DNA from: an uncultured Lachnospiraceae bacterium
GTDB lineage: Bacteria > Bacillota > Clostridia > Lachnospirales > Lachnospiraceae
Assembly (NCBI GenBank): GCA_902803245.1
Contig: CADCPJ010000073.1
Location: 1 to 11,102 of the forward strand
Direction of reading: 5' to 3'
Length of the DNA: 11,102 nt
Shown here one piece after another: positions 1 through 6,398 of this stretch. The notes under the pieces were generated by a model. The model worked only from the letters and a program-made list of their open reading frames with translations, searched no databases and was not told the DNA's origin. The translations under genes and the position numbers were made by a program. Numbering within the stretch: position 1 is the stretch's first letter; each line of letters opens with the position of its first letter.

Positions 1-489
1 ACCGTCGAGGAGCGGATAGAGGGAGACACCCCTGAGGAGATTGTGAAGTCGCTCTCCTTGCAGAAGGCGGAGGACGTCGCGGGACATTTTAAAAATGGCG
101 AGATCGTGATCGGGGCGGATACCGTGGTCGCGGCCGGCGGGCGCATCCTCGGGAAGCCGAAGACCCACAAGGAGGCGGCGGACATGATCCGCATGCTGTC
201 CGGCAGCACGCACCAGGTCTTCACGGGAGTCACGATCATCCGATGCGGAAATGGTGCCGGGGAGATGCAAAGGACGACATTCGCGTCAAAGACAGACGTC
301 CATGTCTATCCGATGAGCGAGGAGGAGATCCTTATCTACGCCGGGAGCGACGAACCGATGGACAAGGCCGGGGCGTACGGCATACAGGGAACTTTCGGCG
401 CCTATGTGAGAGGGATCGAAGGGGAGTACGCCAATGTGGTCGGGCTCCCGATCGCAGAGCTCTATCAGAAACTCAAAAAGATGATGTGA
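1..489 (+). CDS. maf: Maf-family nucleoside triphosphate pyrophosphatase, 5' end missing
   Basis: Frame 1 is open from the first base, so the gene begins before the window; 162 codons are present. Maf proteins are usually about 190-200 residues, so roughly 30-45 N-terminal residues are absent, including the usual SxSPRR-type opening. Maf proteins hydrolyse non-canonical or modified nucleoside triphosphates to the monophosphate and pyrophosphate in the cytoplasm (house-cleaning), and were first described as septum inhibitors. Visible family signatures in order are GADTVVA, LGKP, the STHQVFTGV stretch, SDEPMDKAGAYGIQG and the C-terminal EGEYANVVGLPI. The DKAGAYGIQG block carries the conserved acidic and lysine residues of the active site. 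An internal GTG at 43 is in frame but is not the true start, because conserved-type sequence continues upstream of it. The flavodoxin-like gene follows 43 bp downstream on the same strand and is probably co-transcribed. Substrate specificity (dTTP/UTP or CTP type) cannot be decided here. Confidence 0.95.
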   Translation, partial: TVEERIEGDTPEEIVKSLSLQKAEDVAGHFKNGEIVIGADTVVAAGGRILGKPKTHKEAADMIRMLSGSTHQVFTGVTIIRCGNGAGEMQRTTFASKTDVHVYPMSEEEILIYAGSDEPMDKAGAYGIQGTFGAYVRGIEGEYANVVGLPIAELYQKLKKMM

Positions 490-532
490 AGGGCGAAAGA
501 AGCGTGCGCCGCTTTATAAAGAGGAATGTGCC

Positions 533-1039
533 ATGAAGATACTGGTTGTCTATTATTCCCTGGACGGAAACACCCGGTTTGCCGCTGAGTACATCGCAGA
601 GCGGCTCGGAGCGGATCTTCTTAAGCTGAGGCCGGAAAATGAGCCCCCGAGGAATCCGCTTAAATATATCATCGGGGGAAAATCCGTCGTCATGGGCGAA
701 AAAGCCTATCTGAACCGCTTTCGCGAGGACCCCACGGAGTACGACTGTATCGTCCTGTGCGGCCCCGTGTGGGCCGGGCGGGTCACGCCGGCGATCAGGG
801 AGTTTGTCCTGGGGCACCCGTTTGAGGGGAAGAAGGTCGGCCTCGTCGGCTGCTCGGCCAGCGGGGACTCGGAGGAAATGTTCGAAAAGCTTCGCACTCT
901 CATCTCGGGAAATGAAGTGATATCGACCTGTTCCTTAAGACACCCGAAGAAAAAACAGGCTGAGGCAATGCCTCAGCTCGATGTCTTCTGTGATTCCATA
1001 GCCGCCTTGGCTGCCTCGTCTTCCGGGGAGTCGTCGTAA
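533..1039 (+). CDS. Flavodoxin-like FMN protein
   Basis: This 168-residue protein has the size and fold signature of a short-chain flavodoxin or flavodoxin-like NAD(P)H:quinone reductase. The N-terminal beta strand MKILVVYYS leads into the FMN phosphate loop SLDGNT (residues 9-14). A second hydrophobic strand with CGPVWAGRVTPAI (residues 76-88) supplies the aromatic residue, Trp80, expected near the isoalloxazine ring. A third strand, KKVGLVGCSASG (residues 100-111), is the 90s-loop equivalent. It probably acts as a cytoplasmic one- or two-electron carrier or small reductase; the partner is unknown. The start is supported by GAGGA at 521-525. The C-terminal 22 codons overlap the 3' end of the opposing diguanylate cyclase gene by 67 bp, and residues from about 142 still read as a plausible terminal helix. 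The last residues (SSSGESS) are low complexity. Precise electron-transfer role is not inferable. Confidence 0.88.
   Translation: MKILVVYYSLDGNTRFAAEYIAERLGADLLKLRPENEPPRNPLKYIIGGKSVVMGEKAYLNRFREDPTEYDCIVLCGPVWAGRVTPAIREFVLGHPFEGKKVGLVGCSASGDSEEMFEKLRTLISGNEVISTCSLRHPKKKQAEAMPQLDVFCDSIAALAASSSGESS
950..977 (-). terminator. Intrinsic terminator of the diguanylate cyclase gene, inside the flavodoxin CDS
   Basis: Read on the minus strand, 977 to 959 gives GCTGAGGC-ATT-GCCTCAGC, a perfect 8-bp GC-rich stem with a 3-nt loop. After CTG comes a run of six T (955-950). The TGA stop of the cyclase gene (973-975) is part of the first arm. On the plus strand the hairpin is not followed by T residues, so it should act on leftward transcription only. 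Confidence 0.75.
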
Positions 1040-2151
1040 GTCCGCATCGTCTGTCCGCTCCGCTTGATCCTGTCCGGATCATAGGGAATGTTCTGGAGGC
1101 GGAAGTCATTTTTCCCGTTTTCCTTGACCTGGTAGAGGAGCTTGTCCGCCTCCTCGAAGACTGCCTCGTAGTCCGGGTAGCTCCCGTCGTTGACCACGCA
1201 GCCCATGCTGACGCTGACGAGATCCGTCCCGGCGTCGTCCAGCGAGATTTTGTTCATTTCCCTCAGGATAGTGTTCAGCTTGGTCACGATGAAGTTGTAG
1301 TCCTGAAGCCCGGGCGCGTAGACGATGAACTCGTCGCCGCCCATCCGCATGACGACGTCATTCTGGCGGAAAGCGTGGGCCAGGGTCATGGAGACGCGCT
1401 TTAAGACCTCGTCTCCGGTGGAATGGCCGTAATTGTCATTGACGTGCTTGAAGTTGTCGACGTCGATGAGGATGAATGCGCCGGCGACTCCCTGCGACAG
1501 GAAGGACCGGATCTTGGCATCTCCGCCGCCCCTGTTGTAGAGCCCGGTCATCTGGTCGTGCTCGGCGGAATCCATGGAGTCGGAGACCTTCATGATGTTG
1601 TCGATGCGGTCCGCGAGGACGAACCAGCACAGGCAGAGGGACACGAATGAGTAGATGGTCAGGTGCCTCATGTCGAGGAGAAAGAGATCCGTCGATTTCG
1701 CGTGGCAGTCAGCGGCTGCAAAGAGAGCCGACATGCAAAGGACGTAGATCGTGACGCGGATCGGCCTGTCCAGGATGAAGATCGGCATGGCGATGATCAT
1801 CACGCCGAATGTAAACATCTGATTCTGCCTGTCAAACACGGTTCCCATGAGAATCGTCACGAGGAGAATCGGTATCTGCATCAGGTAGAATTTCAAAGTG
1901 GCGCTCCTTATGTCCTTACGGATCTTCACAAAGTAAAGAATGAGGAGCAGGAGGAAATATCCGAGCAGCAGGAAGCTGGAGGAGAAGGTCACGGACCGGG
2001 ACAAAGCCAGGTTGCCGAGCATATCGAGGATCATGATGATCACAAAGAGAAACAGGAAGATCCCCATGGTCTCCTGGTTCTTTTTCCATATCTGCTTGCG
2101 GAAAGAGGGATATTCCCTGAAGCGGAGCCTCTTGAAAAACAGCCGGAACAT
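973..2151 (-). CDS. Membrane-bound diguanylate cyclase (GGDEF)
   Basis: A 392-residue protein that should make cyclic di-GMP from two GTP at the cytoplasmic membrane. The N-terminal half contains about six hydrophobic segments (near residues 29-48, 56-75, 88-107, 112-127, 132-148 and 164-180) without a recognised soluble sensor domain, so it resembles multi-pass MASE-type sensors of unknown ligand. The GGDEF domain spans about residues 195-352: DQMTGLYNR at 199-207, ILIDVDNFK at 227-235, the intact GGDEF active site at 271-275, and an RxxD inhibitory site (RQND, 262-265) exactly five residues before GGDEF. Catalysis and product feedback inhibition are therefore both expected. The last 40 residues are a polar, acidic tail that overlaps the convergent flavodoxin gene. 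GAGGTG at 2156-2161 is the ribosome binding site. A promoter at 2204-2232 and a terminator at 950-977 suggest a monocistronic unit. No EAL or HD-GYP partner is in the window. Confidence 0.95.
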   Translation of the reverse strand: MFRLFFKRLRFREYPSFRKQIWKKNQETMGIFLFLFVIIMILDMLGNLALSRSVTFSSSFLLLGYFLLLLILYFVKIRKDIRSATLKFYLMQIPILLVTILMGTVFDRQNQMFTFGVMIIAMPIFILDRPIRVTIYVLCMSALFAAADCHAKSTDLFLLDMRHLTIYSFVSLCLCWFVLADRIDNIMKVSDSMDSAEHDQMTGLYNRGGGDAKIRSFLSQGVAGAFILIDVDNFKHVNDNYGHSTGDEVLKRVSMTLAHAFRQNDVVMRMGGDEFIVYAPGLQDYNFIVTKLNTILREMNKISLDDAGTDLVSVSMGCVVNDGSYPDYEAVFEEADKLLYQVKENGKNDFRLQNIPYDPDRIKRSGQTMRTYDDSPEDEAAKAAMESQKTSS

Positions 2152-2180
2152 AGCGCACCTCGGTGTACAGTGGAATGCGC

Positions 2181-2217
2181 AAAAAAAGCGCTATAATCAA
2201 TCAATTATAGCACTTTT
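2181..2217 (-). terminator. Intrinsic terminator downstream of fprA
   Basis: On the minus strand, AAAAGTGCTATAAT (2217-2204), a six-nt loop (2203-2198) and ATTATAGCGCTTTT (2197-2184) form a 14-bp stem with one G-U pair, followed by more T to give seven in a row (2187-2181). On the plus strand the same position is a C-A mismatch, which points to leftward use. It lies about 97 bp after the fprA stop. The lower part of the stem is A-U rich, so efficiency is uncertain. Confidence 0.7.
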
Positions 2218-2232
2218 CCTGCCTCTCAACAA
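2204..2232 (-). promoter_or_regulatory. Candidate promoter of the diguanylate cyclase gene, -10 box inside the fprA terminator
   Basis: On the minus strand TTGTTG (2232-2227) is followed after 17 bp by a perfect TATAAT (2209-2204). Transcription would start near 2197, giving a leader of about 45 nt before the ATG at 2151. The -10 box is within the first arm of the terminator hairpin. A transcript started here would begin at or after the loop and lack that arm, so it would escape termination. The -35 match is poor (3 of 6). Confidence 0.5.
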
Positions 2233-2313
2233 GGTGCGGAGGAGGTTAACCGGATTTTCACTTGTCTTATGTTCATTCCGGAGCCCGCCTGGATGCCTGG
2301 ATTCGCAAGGCGG

Positions 2314-3471
2314 TCACTTCGAGAATTCGGCAGCAAGGTTTTTAAGTGCCTCGCGGGAATCCGCATGGAGAGCGGACTTGACCGTGACGCAGTTCTCAGA
2401 GACCTGAAGGCCCTTGCAGGACTCTAAAATGCCGAGAATCACTTTCTTCGCCGTCGGGGCCCAGCTTCCGTTCTCGATCACGGCGACGCGCCGGTTCTTA
2501 AAGCCGCGCTCCGTGAGGTGGGTGAGGAAAGTCCTCATGAACGGGAAAATGTCCGCATTGTAAGTCGTGGTCGCGAGGACAAGGCGGTCATAGCGGAATG
2601 CTGCCTCGACGGCTTCCGCCATGTCGTCGCGGGCGAGGTCGAAGATTTCCACTTTCACTCCCGCCTCTTCCAGCTGATCCTTAAGGGAAATGGCGGCTTC
2701 CGCCGTGTGCCCGTAGACCGAGGTGTATGCGATCGCGACGCCGCATTTATCCGGCTCATAGGCGCTCCACTTGCCGTAGAGATCAAGATACTCGCTCAAA
2801 TCCCCCTTAAGAACCGGTCCGTGAAGCGGGCAGATCGTGTCGATCTTAAGCTCTGCCGCCTTTTTGAGGACATTTTGAACCTGCACTCCGTATTTCCCGA
2901 CGATGCCGATATAATAGCGCGCCGCCTCGCAGGCCCACCCCTCCGGATCTTCGACGTCATTTGCGCCGAACTTGCCGAAGGCGTCGGCGCTGAAGAGAAC
3001 CCTGTCGGTGAGGTCGTATGTGAACATGACCTCGGGCCAGTGGACCATCGGGGCGAAGAGGAAGGAGAGCGTATGCTTTCCGAGCGGGAGCGAGTCTCCG
3101 GACTTTACGACCTGGCGGGTATTTCCGGGCATCTCCTCAAAGAACTGGTCGACCATCGCGAAGGTCTTGGCATTTCCGATGAGGATGGCCTCGGGATACG
3201 CTTTTGCAAATTCCACGATATTCCGCGAGTGATCCGGCTCCATGTGCTGGATGATGAGGTAGTCCGGCTTCCTGCCGCCAAGCTCCTTCTCAAGGTTCGA
3301 AAGCCACTCGTCGGCGAAGCTCTCGCCTACGGAATCCATGACGGCCACCTTGTCGTCGAGGATGACATAGGAGTTGTACGCCATTCCCCGGGGCACGATG
3401 TACTGCCCTTCAAAGAGATCGATCTTGTGGTCGTTGACGCCGATGTACCGGATGTCGTCTGAGATGTACAT
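2314..3471 (-). CDS. fprA: FprA-family flavodiiron protein (A-type flavoprotein)
   Basis: The 385-residue protein has the usual two-domain layout and length. Residues 1 to about 245 form a metallo-beta-lactamase-like di-iron domain and residues 245-385 a flavodoxin domain. Iron ligands are visible as HMEPDH (76-81), His144 in MVHWPE, Asp163 in SADAFG and His217 in PLHGP. The FMN phosphate loop is YTSVYGHT (249-256). There is no C-terminal rubredoxin or reductase extension, so it is a class A enzyme needing an external donor such as rubredoxin, or possibly the flavodoxin-like protein encoded nearby. Family members reduce O2 to water and/or NO to N2O in the cytoplasm of anaerobes; which substrate is used here cannot be read from sequence. 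The start is firm: TTAAGGAGGA (3490-3481) sits nine bases before ATG. It has its own strong promoter (3536-3564) and a terminator at 2181-2217. Confidence 0.95.
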   Translation of the reverse strand: MYISDDIRYIGVNDHKIDLFEGQYIVPRGMAYNSYVILDDKVAVMDSVGESFADEWLSNLEKELGGRKPDYLIIQHMEPDHSRNIVEFAKAYPEAILIGNAKTFAMVDQFFEEMPGNTRQVVKSGDSLPLGKHTLSFLFAPMVHWPEVMFTYDLTDRVLFSADAFGKFGANDVEDPEGWACEAARYYIGIVGKYGVQVQNVLKKAAELKIDTICPLHGPVLKGDLSEYLDLYGKWSAYEPDKCGVAIAYTSVYGHTAEAAISLKDQLEEAGVKVEIFDLARDDMAEAVEAAFRYDRLVLATTTYNADIFPFMRTFLTHLTERGFKNRRVAVIENGSWAPTAKKVILGILESCKGLQVSENCVTVKSALHADSREALKNLAAEFSK

Positions 3472-3535
3472 GCTGCGAAATCCTCCTTAAGCTGTATGTG
3501 TCTTTTCAAATTCTTATGTTAAAACAACTATCAAC

Positions 3536-3564
3536 AGTATATAGAAGCACCGAAACTCCGTCAA
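3536..3564 (-). promoter_or_regulatory. Promoter of fprA
   Basis: On the minus strand TTGACG (3564-3559), a 17-bp spacer and TATACT (3541-3536) match the sigma-A consensus at 5 of 6 positions in each box. The start would be near 3529, giving a leader of about 58 nt. No convincing operator was recognised; the leader contains several AAC/GTT-rich short repeats. Confidence 0.78.
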
Positions 3565-3587
3565 AGGATTTTTTGACCTTAAGGCAG

Positions 3588-3617
3588 TTGACTCGGAAAA
3601 AGCATGGGTAATATAAT
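3588..3617 (+). promoter_or_regulatory. Promoter of mgtE
   Basis: TTGACT (3588-3593), an 18-bp spacer and a perfect TATAAT (3612-3617) form a near-consensus sigma-A promoter. Start is expected near 3624, giving a leader of about 110 nt. Within the leader, TGTC and GACA flank T- and A-runs around 3648-3670, a weak hairpin. No M-box magnesium riboswitch is recognisable, and 110 nt would be short for one. The divergent fprA promoter is 24 bp away, with the palindrome CCTTAAGG (3577-3584) between the two -35 boxes. Confidence 0.8.
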
Positions 3618-3716
3618 GTATTTATCGGTCTATTGCGGCATGTTTTCTGTCGTTTTTTACAAAAAGACAAGGATGCTTCTCCCAAGGACATGCAACTGTA
3701 TTTCTTCATTTATTAT

Positions 3717-3724
3717 GAAAGGAG
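3717..3724 (+). promoter_or_regulatory. Ribosome binding site deciding the TTG start of mgtE
   Basis: GAAAGGAG ends nine bases before TTG at 3734. No comparable site with good spacing precedes the later in-frame ATGs at 4109 or 4130, which would remove the N-terminal extension. This supports translation of the full 603 residues. Confidence 0.75.
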
Positions 3725-3733
3725 TGATATCCG

Positions 3734-5545
3734 TTGAATAACAGACAGAAGCGCCCTCACGGCGAGGAAAAGGCGAAAAACAGCACTTCCTGGATGAAAG
3801 AGACGGGAAATTCCGACTCCGGATACAATGAAGAACAGGACAAGAATTACGAAGAGAAATACGAGGGAGAATACAATATAGAATATCGCTCAGAGGACAA
3901 AGGTGAATACGAAGGCGGCGCCCCTTCGGGCCGGGATGGAAACTCCGAAGGCCGGGATGTGAGCTCCCGGGATATGGAGGAGAAAAACGGCGGGCGGAGC
4001 GAGAACACAGAAGGCCGGGATGGAGAATACGAAAGTCACTATCAAAACTCCGACGGCCGGGAGGAAAACTTTAACGGCCAGGACGCGAATTTCGACGGCC
4101 GGGAGGAGATGGAGATCACCAACGAGCACATGGTGGAGGATGAGGACCGCACAAAGCGCTTAAAGACCAAGATCCTCTACCTGCTCATGAAGAAGAAGTA
4201 CACGGAGCTGAGGGAGGAGACCCTCGACATGCACCCCGCCGACCTGGCTTCCGTCCTTGAGGACCTCGATGAGAACAACCGCCTCGTGGTGTTCCGGCTC
4301 CTCAGAAAGGACGTCGCGACGGAGGCCTTCACCTTCATGTCGGACGACGCGAGGGCAGAGCTCGTGGAGGGCTTCTCCGACGCGGAAATTGTCAACACGA
4401 TCGAGGAGATCAGCCTTGATGAGGCGGCGGACATGCTCGAGGATATGCCGGCTTCCGTCGTGAAGCGCGTCCTCGCGAAGTCGAGCCGCGAGACGAGGGA
4501 GTCCCTCAACCGCCTCCTGCACTACCCGGAATACAGCGCGGGCAGCATCATGACGCCGGAGTACGTGAGATTCCGCGCGGGCATCGACGTGAAGGAGGCC
4601 ATGCAGGCCATCCGCGAGCAGGGCCCGGACGCGGAGACCGTGTATACCTGCTACGTCGTTCAGAAGAACAAGCTGCTCGGCGTCGTGACGGCCCGCGACC
4701 TGCTCCTCTCCGACCCCGACACTCCGATTTCGGAGATCATGGACGACAACGTCATTTCCGTAAATGTCACGGATGACCAGGAGTACGTGGCCCGCCAGCT
4801 CGCCAAGTACGACTTCAACGCGATGCCCGTTGTGGACAACGAGGGCATGATGCTCGGCATCGTCACCATCGACGACGCTGTCGATGTCCTTGTCGACGAG
4901 TCCACGGAGGACATGCAGAAGATGGCGGCCATCATCCCGGAAGATCAGTCCGCGAGCTATTTCGGGACCAGCGTCCTGTCTCACGCGAAGCAGAGAATTC
5001 CGTGGCTCCTCATCCTCATGCTGTCGGCCACCTTCACAGGGCTCGTGACCCAGCACTACGAAGCTTCCTTCGCAGCGCTGCCTCTCCTCGTGTCCTTCAT
5101 GCCGATGCTGATGGACACGCCGGGCAACTGCGGCAACCAGGCCTGCACGCTGATGGTCCGCGGACTCGCCCTCGGAGAAGTGACCGTCCGCGACCTGGGC
5201 AGAATCGTCTGGAAGGAGCTCAGGATCTCCCTTCTCGTCGGGTCGATCCTCGGCGTCGTCAACGGGGTGAGAATCTTTCTCATGTACGACGTATTCGCGA
5301 AGAACCCCGACCCCAACGCGCTCCGCTATATGCTGGTCGTCTCCATCGCGCTCATGCTGGCGATCATTCTGGCGAAGCTCGTCGGCGCCTCCCTGCCCCT
5401 TCTGGCAAAGCTGATCGGGGCGGACCCCGCGATCATGGCCACGCCGTTCATCACGACCATCGTCGACGCTGGCTCGCTCATCATCTATTTCCACATCGCG
5501 GAGCTGATCTTCGCGGCCGAGATCGCCGGCAAAGCTGCGGCGTAG
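3734..5545 (+). CDS. mgtE: MgtE magnesium transporter with acidic repetitive N-terminal extension
   Basis: 603 residues from a TTG start, against about 450 for typical MgtE. Residues 1 to about 140 are a Glu/Asp/Gly/Arg/Asn/Tyr-rich, probably disordered segment with repeated xGRD/xGRE motifs and no known domain. The rest is a standard MgtE: MgtE N domain (about 165-265, with HPADLASVLEDL), two CBS domains (about 268-330 and 332-392) that sense cytosolic Mg2+, the connecting helix, and five membrane helices (about 422-596). The channel region is recognisable from MDTPGNCGNQACTLMVRGLALGE (460-482, in two pieces around the GN motif) and PFITTIVDAGSL (571-582), whose Asp578 corresponds to the pore Mg2+-binding aspartate of Thermus MgtE. 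It should act as a homodimeric, Mg2+-gated channel in the plasma membrane. The extension uses more AT-rich codons (GAA, GAT, AAT) than the core. The gene is monocistronic by appearance, with its own promoter at 3588-3617. Confidence 0.95.
   Translation: MNNRQKRPHGEEKAKNSTSWMKETGNSDSGYNEEQDKNYEEKYEGEYNIEYRSEDKGEYEGGAPSGRDGNSEGRDVSSRDMEEKNGGRSENTEGRDGEYESHYQNSDGREENFNGQDANFDGREEMEITNEHMVEDEDRTKRLKTKILYLLMKKKYTELREETLDMHPADLASVLEDLDENNRLVVFRLLRKDVATEAFTFMSDDARAELVEGFSDAEIVNTIEEISLDEAADMLEDMPASVVKRVLAKSSRETRESLNRLLHYPEYSAGSIMTPEYVRFRAGIDVKEAMQAIREQGPDAETVYTCYVVQKNKLLGVVTARDLLLSDPDTPISEIMDDNVISVNVTDDQEYVARQLAKYDFNAMPVVDNEGMMLGIVTIDDAVDVLVDESTEDMQKMAAIIPEDQSASYFGTSVLSHAKQRIPWLLILMLSATFTGLVTQHYEASFAALPLLVSFMPMLMDTPGNCGNQACTLMVRGLALGEVTVRDLGRIVWKELRISLLVGSILGVVNGVRIFLMYDVFAKNPDPNALRYMLVVSIALMLAIILAKLVGASLPLLAKLIGADPAIMATPFITTIVDAGSLIIYFHIAELIFAAEIAGKAAA
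3929..4104 (+). repeat. Degenerate GGCCGGGA repeats coding the GRD/GRE motifs of MgtE
   Basis: The octamer GGCCGGGA, coding Gly-Arg-Asp/Glu, occurs near 3929, 3950, 4013, 4055 and 4097, with a variant GGCCAGGA near 4077. Spacing is irregular (about 20-60 bp) but always keeps the reading frame. The last three copies, about 21 bp apart, encode the related peptides DGREENF, NGQDANF and DGREE, indicating a recent small duplication. Confidence 0.7.
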
Positions 5546-5566
5546 TCACCCCTTCGCCTCGTCGAG
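5546..5566. repeat. Direct repeat, left copy (flanks the palindromic element)
   Basis: TCAC followed by CCCTTCGCCTCGTCGAG. It matches 5679-5699 at 20 of 21 positions; the only change is C/T at the fourth base. Read on the minus strand it encodes LDEAKG and a TGA stop, the same end as the regulator gene at 5679-6317. Confidence 0.9.
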
Positions 5567-5581
5567 TGACAATGGGGGAAA

Positions 5582-5655
5582 GTGACAATGGGGACAGTCC
5601 CCAATGTCACATTATGATATATAGAAGTGACTTTGGGGACTGTCCCCGTTGTCAC
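5582..5655. repeat. REP/MITE-like paired palindromes
   Basis: Two 29-bp palindromes lie head to head around a 16-bp AT-rich spacer. Copy A (5582-5610) has arms GTGACAATGGGGAC and GTCCCCAATGTCAC around a central A, with one mismatched pair. Copy B (5627-5655) begins GTGACTTTGGGGAC and ends GTCCCCGTTGTCAC. Copy B is the near reverse complement of copy A (about 27 of 29). A third, truncated start GTGACAATGGGG lies at 5566-5577. GTGAC...GGGGACAGTCCCC elements are familiar as dispersed repeats in Clostridia and other bacteria, often associated with REP-type (RAYT/IS200-like) transposases; that link is from memory and no transposase is present here. The strong hairpins between two convergent genes may also act as a transcription or decay barrier. 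Confidence 0.85.
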
Positions 5656-5678
5656 ACCGTCACCATTGAAACCGACCT

Positions 5679-5699
5679 TCATCCCTTCGCCTCGTCGAG
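5679..5699. repeat. Direct repeat, right copy (end of the regulator CDS)
   Basis: TCAT followed by CCCTTCGCCTCGTCGAG, the last 21 bases of the regulator gene including its TGA stop (on the minus strand). The matching copy at 5546-5566 lies on the far side of the palindromic element, so the 112 bp between them look like an insertion with target duplication, or like a local duplication. Confidence 0.9.
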
Positions 5700-6317
5700 G
5701 TAGTTGTAAAGCGTATACTTGGAAATGCCGAAGGCCTCGCAGACCTTCGGGCCGGACCTCGTAATGAGGAAGGCCCCGCTGTCATTTAAGAACCGGATCG
5801 CCTTCACCTTCTCGTCCTTCGACATGAGGGAGACCGGCTTGCCCACCATATGGATGCTCTCCTGGATCAGGGTGTCGAGGAGATCGGAGATGCTGACGGG
5901 GATCGGCTCGGGCTCTCTTGCCGCCTCCTTCTGCGTGTGGAACTCATGGAGGAATTTCTCCATGGCCATCGTGAGGGAGATGTCGGTGTTGATTCCGAGA
6001 ATCCCGATCACCTCGCCTTTTTCATCCCTCAGATAGATCGTACTCGATTTCAGCATCTTGCCGTCCGCCGTGCGGGTGAAATAGGAGATGCGGTCCTTCA
6101 GTTCCTTCTTCCCGGCGCCAAGAGCTTCGAGCACGATGTGGGAGGGGCCGTCCCCGACTTTCCTGCCGGTGACGTGCGAGTTCTCGAGGGCTGCGATGGA
6201 GTGCTTCGGATCCCTGGCCGTGAGGTCGTGGAGAACCACTTCCGTGGAGGAGCCGAAATGACCTGCGAGGTCCTTTACAAGACGGGTATAGAATTCCCTG
6301 TCGGAGGCTTTCATCAT
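5679..6317 (-). CDS. YheO/DauR-type PAS-HTH transcriptional regulator
   Basis: 212 residues, the normal size for this family. Residues 1 to about 125 form a YheO-like PAS domain, with the diagnostic VVLHDL (27-32), NSHVTGRKVGDG (46-57) and GEVIGILGINTDIS (101-114). After a Pro/Glu-rich linker (about 131-142), residues 144-212 form the DauR-like helix-turn-helix: a helix around SISDLLDTLI, then SKDEKVKAIRFLNDSGAFLI and VCEAFGISKYTLYNYLDEA, the last being the recognition helix region. Family members are cytoplasmic one-component regulators; DauR controls D-arginine catabolism in Pseudomonas, but the ligand here is unknown. The gene is divergent from ssnA-ygfK across about 150 bp, so it is the likely local regulator of that operon (inference). 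GAGGA lies six bases before the ATG at 6317. The stop codon lies in a 21-bp sequence duplicated beyond the adjacent palindromic element; the protein end is nevertheless intact. Confidence 0.9.
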   Translation of the reverse strand: MMKASDREFYTRLVKDLAGHFGSSTEVVLHDLTARDPKHSIAALENSHVTGRKVGDGPSHIVLEALGAGKKELKDRISYFTRTADGKMLKSSTIYLRDEKGEVIGILGINTDISLTMAMEKFLHEFHTQKEAAREPEPIPVSISDLLDTLIQESIHMVGKPVSLMSKDEKVKAIRFLNDSGAFLITRSGPKVCEAFGISKYTLYNYLDEAKG

Positions 6318-6371
6318 ATTTCATCCTCATAAAAATCCGGGCTCTTGAAGAGCGCCGAAGAACCGGAACAG

Positions 6372-6398
6372 CGAAAAAACCTGAAAAATTGTTTTTCG
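6372..6398. promoter_or_regulatory. Imperfect inverted repeat, possible operator
   Basis: CGAAAAAAC (6372-6380) and GTTTTTCG (6391-6398) are inverted repeats differing by one A, separated by ten bases. They overlap the proposed -35 box of ssnA in the divergent region, the expected place for an operator of the PAS-HTH regulator. The A/T-run content makes chance occurrence possible. Confidence 0.3.

Noticed and set aside
3506..3709. 67-codon minus-strand ORF in the fprA-mgtE intergenic region
   Set aside because: It covers both strong promoters, has no convincing ribosome site and its product is not protein-like.
3624..3733. M-box magnesium riboswitch in the mgtE leader
   Set aside because: The leader is too short and I see no M-box conserved segments; only a weak U/A-run hairpin is present.
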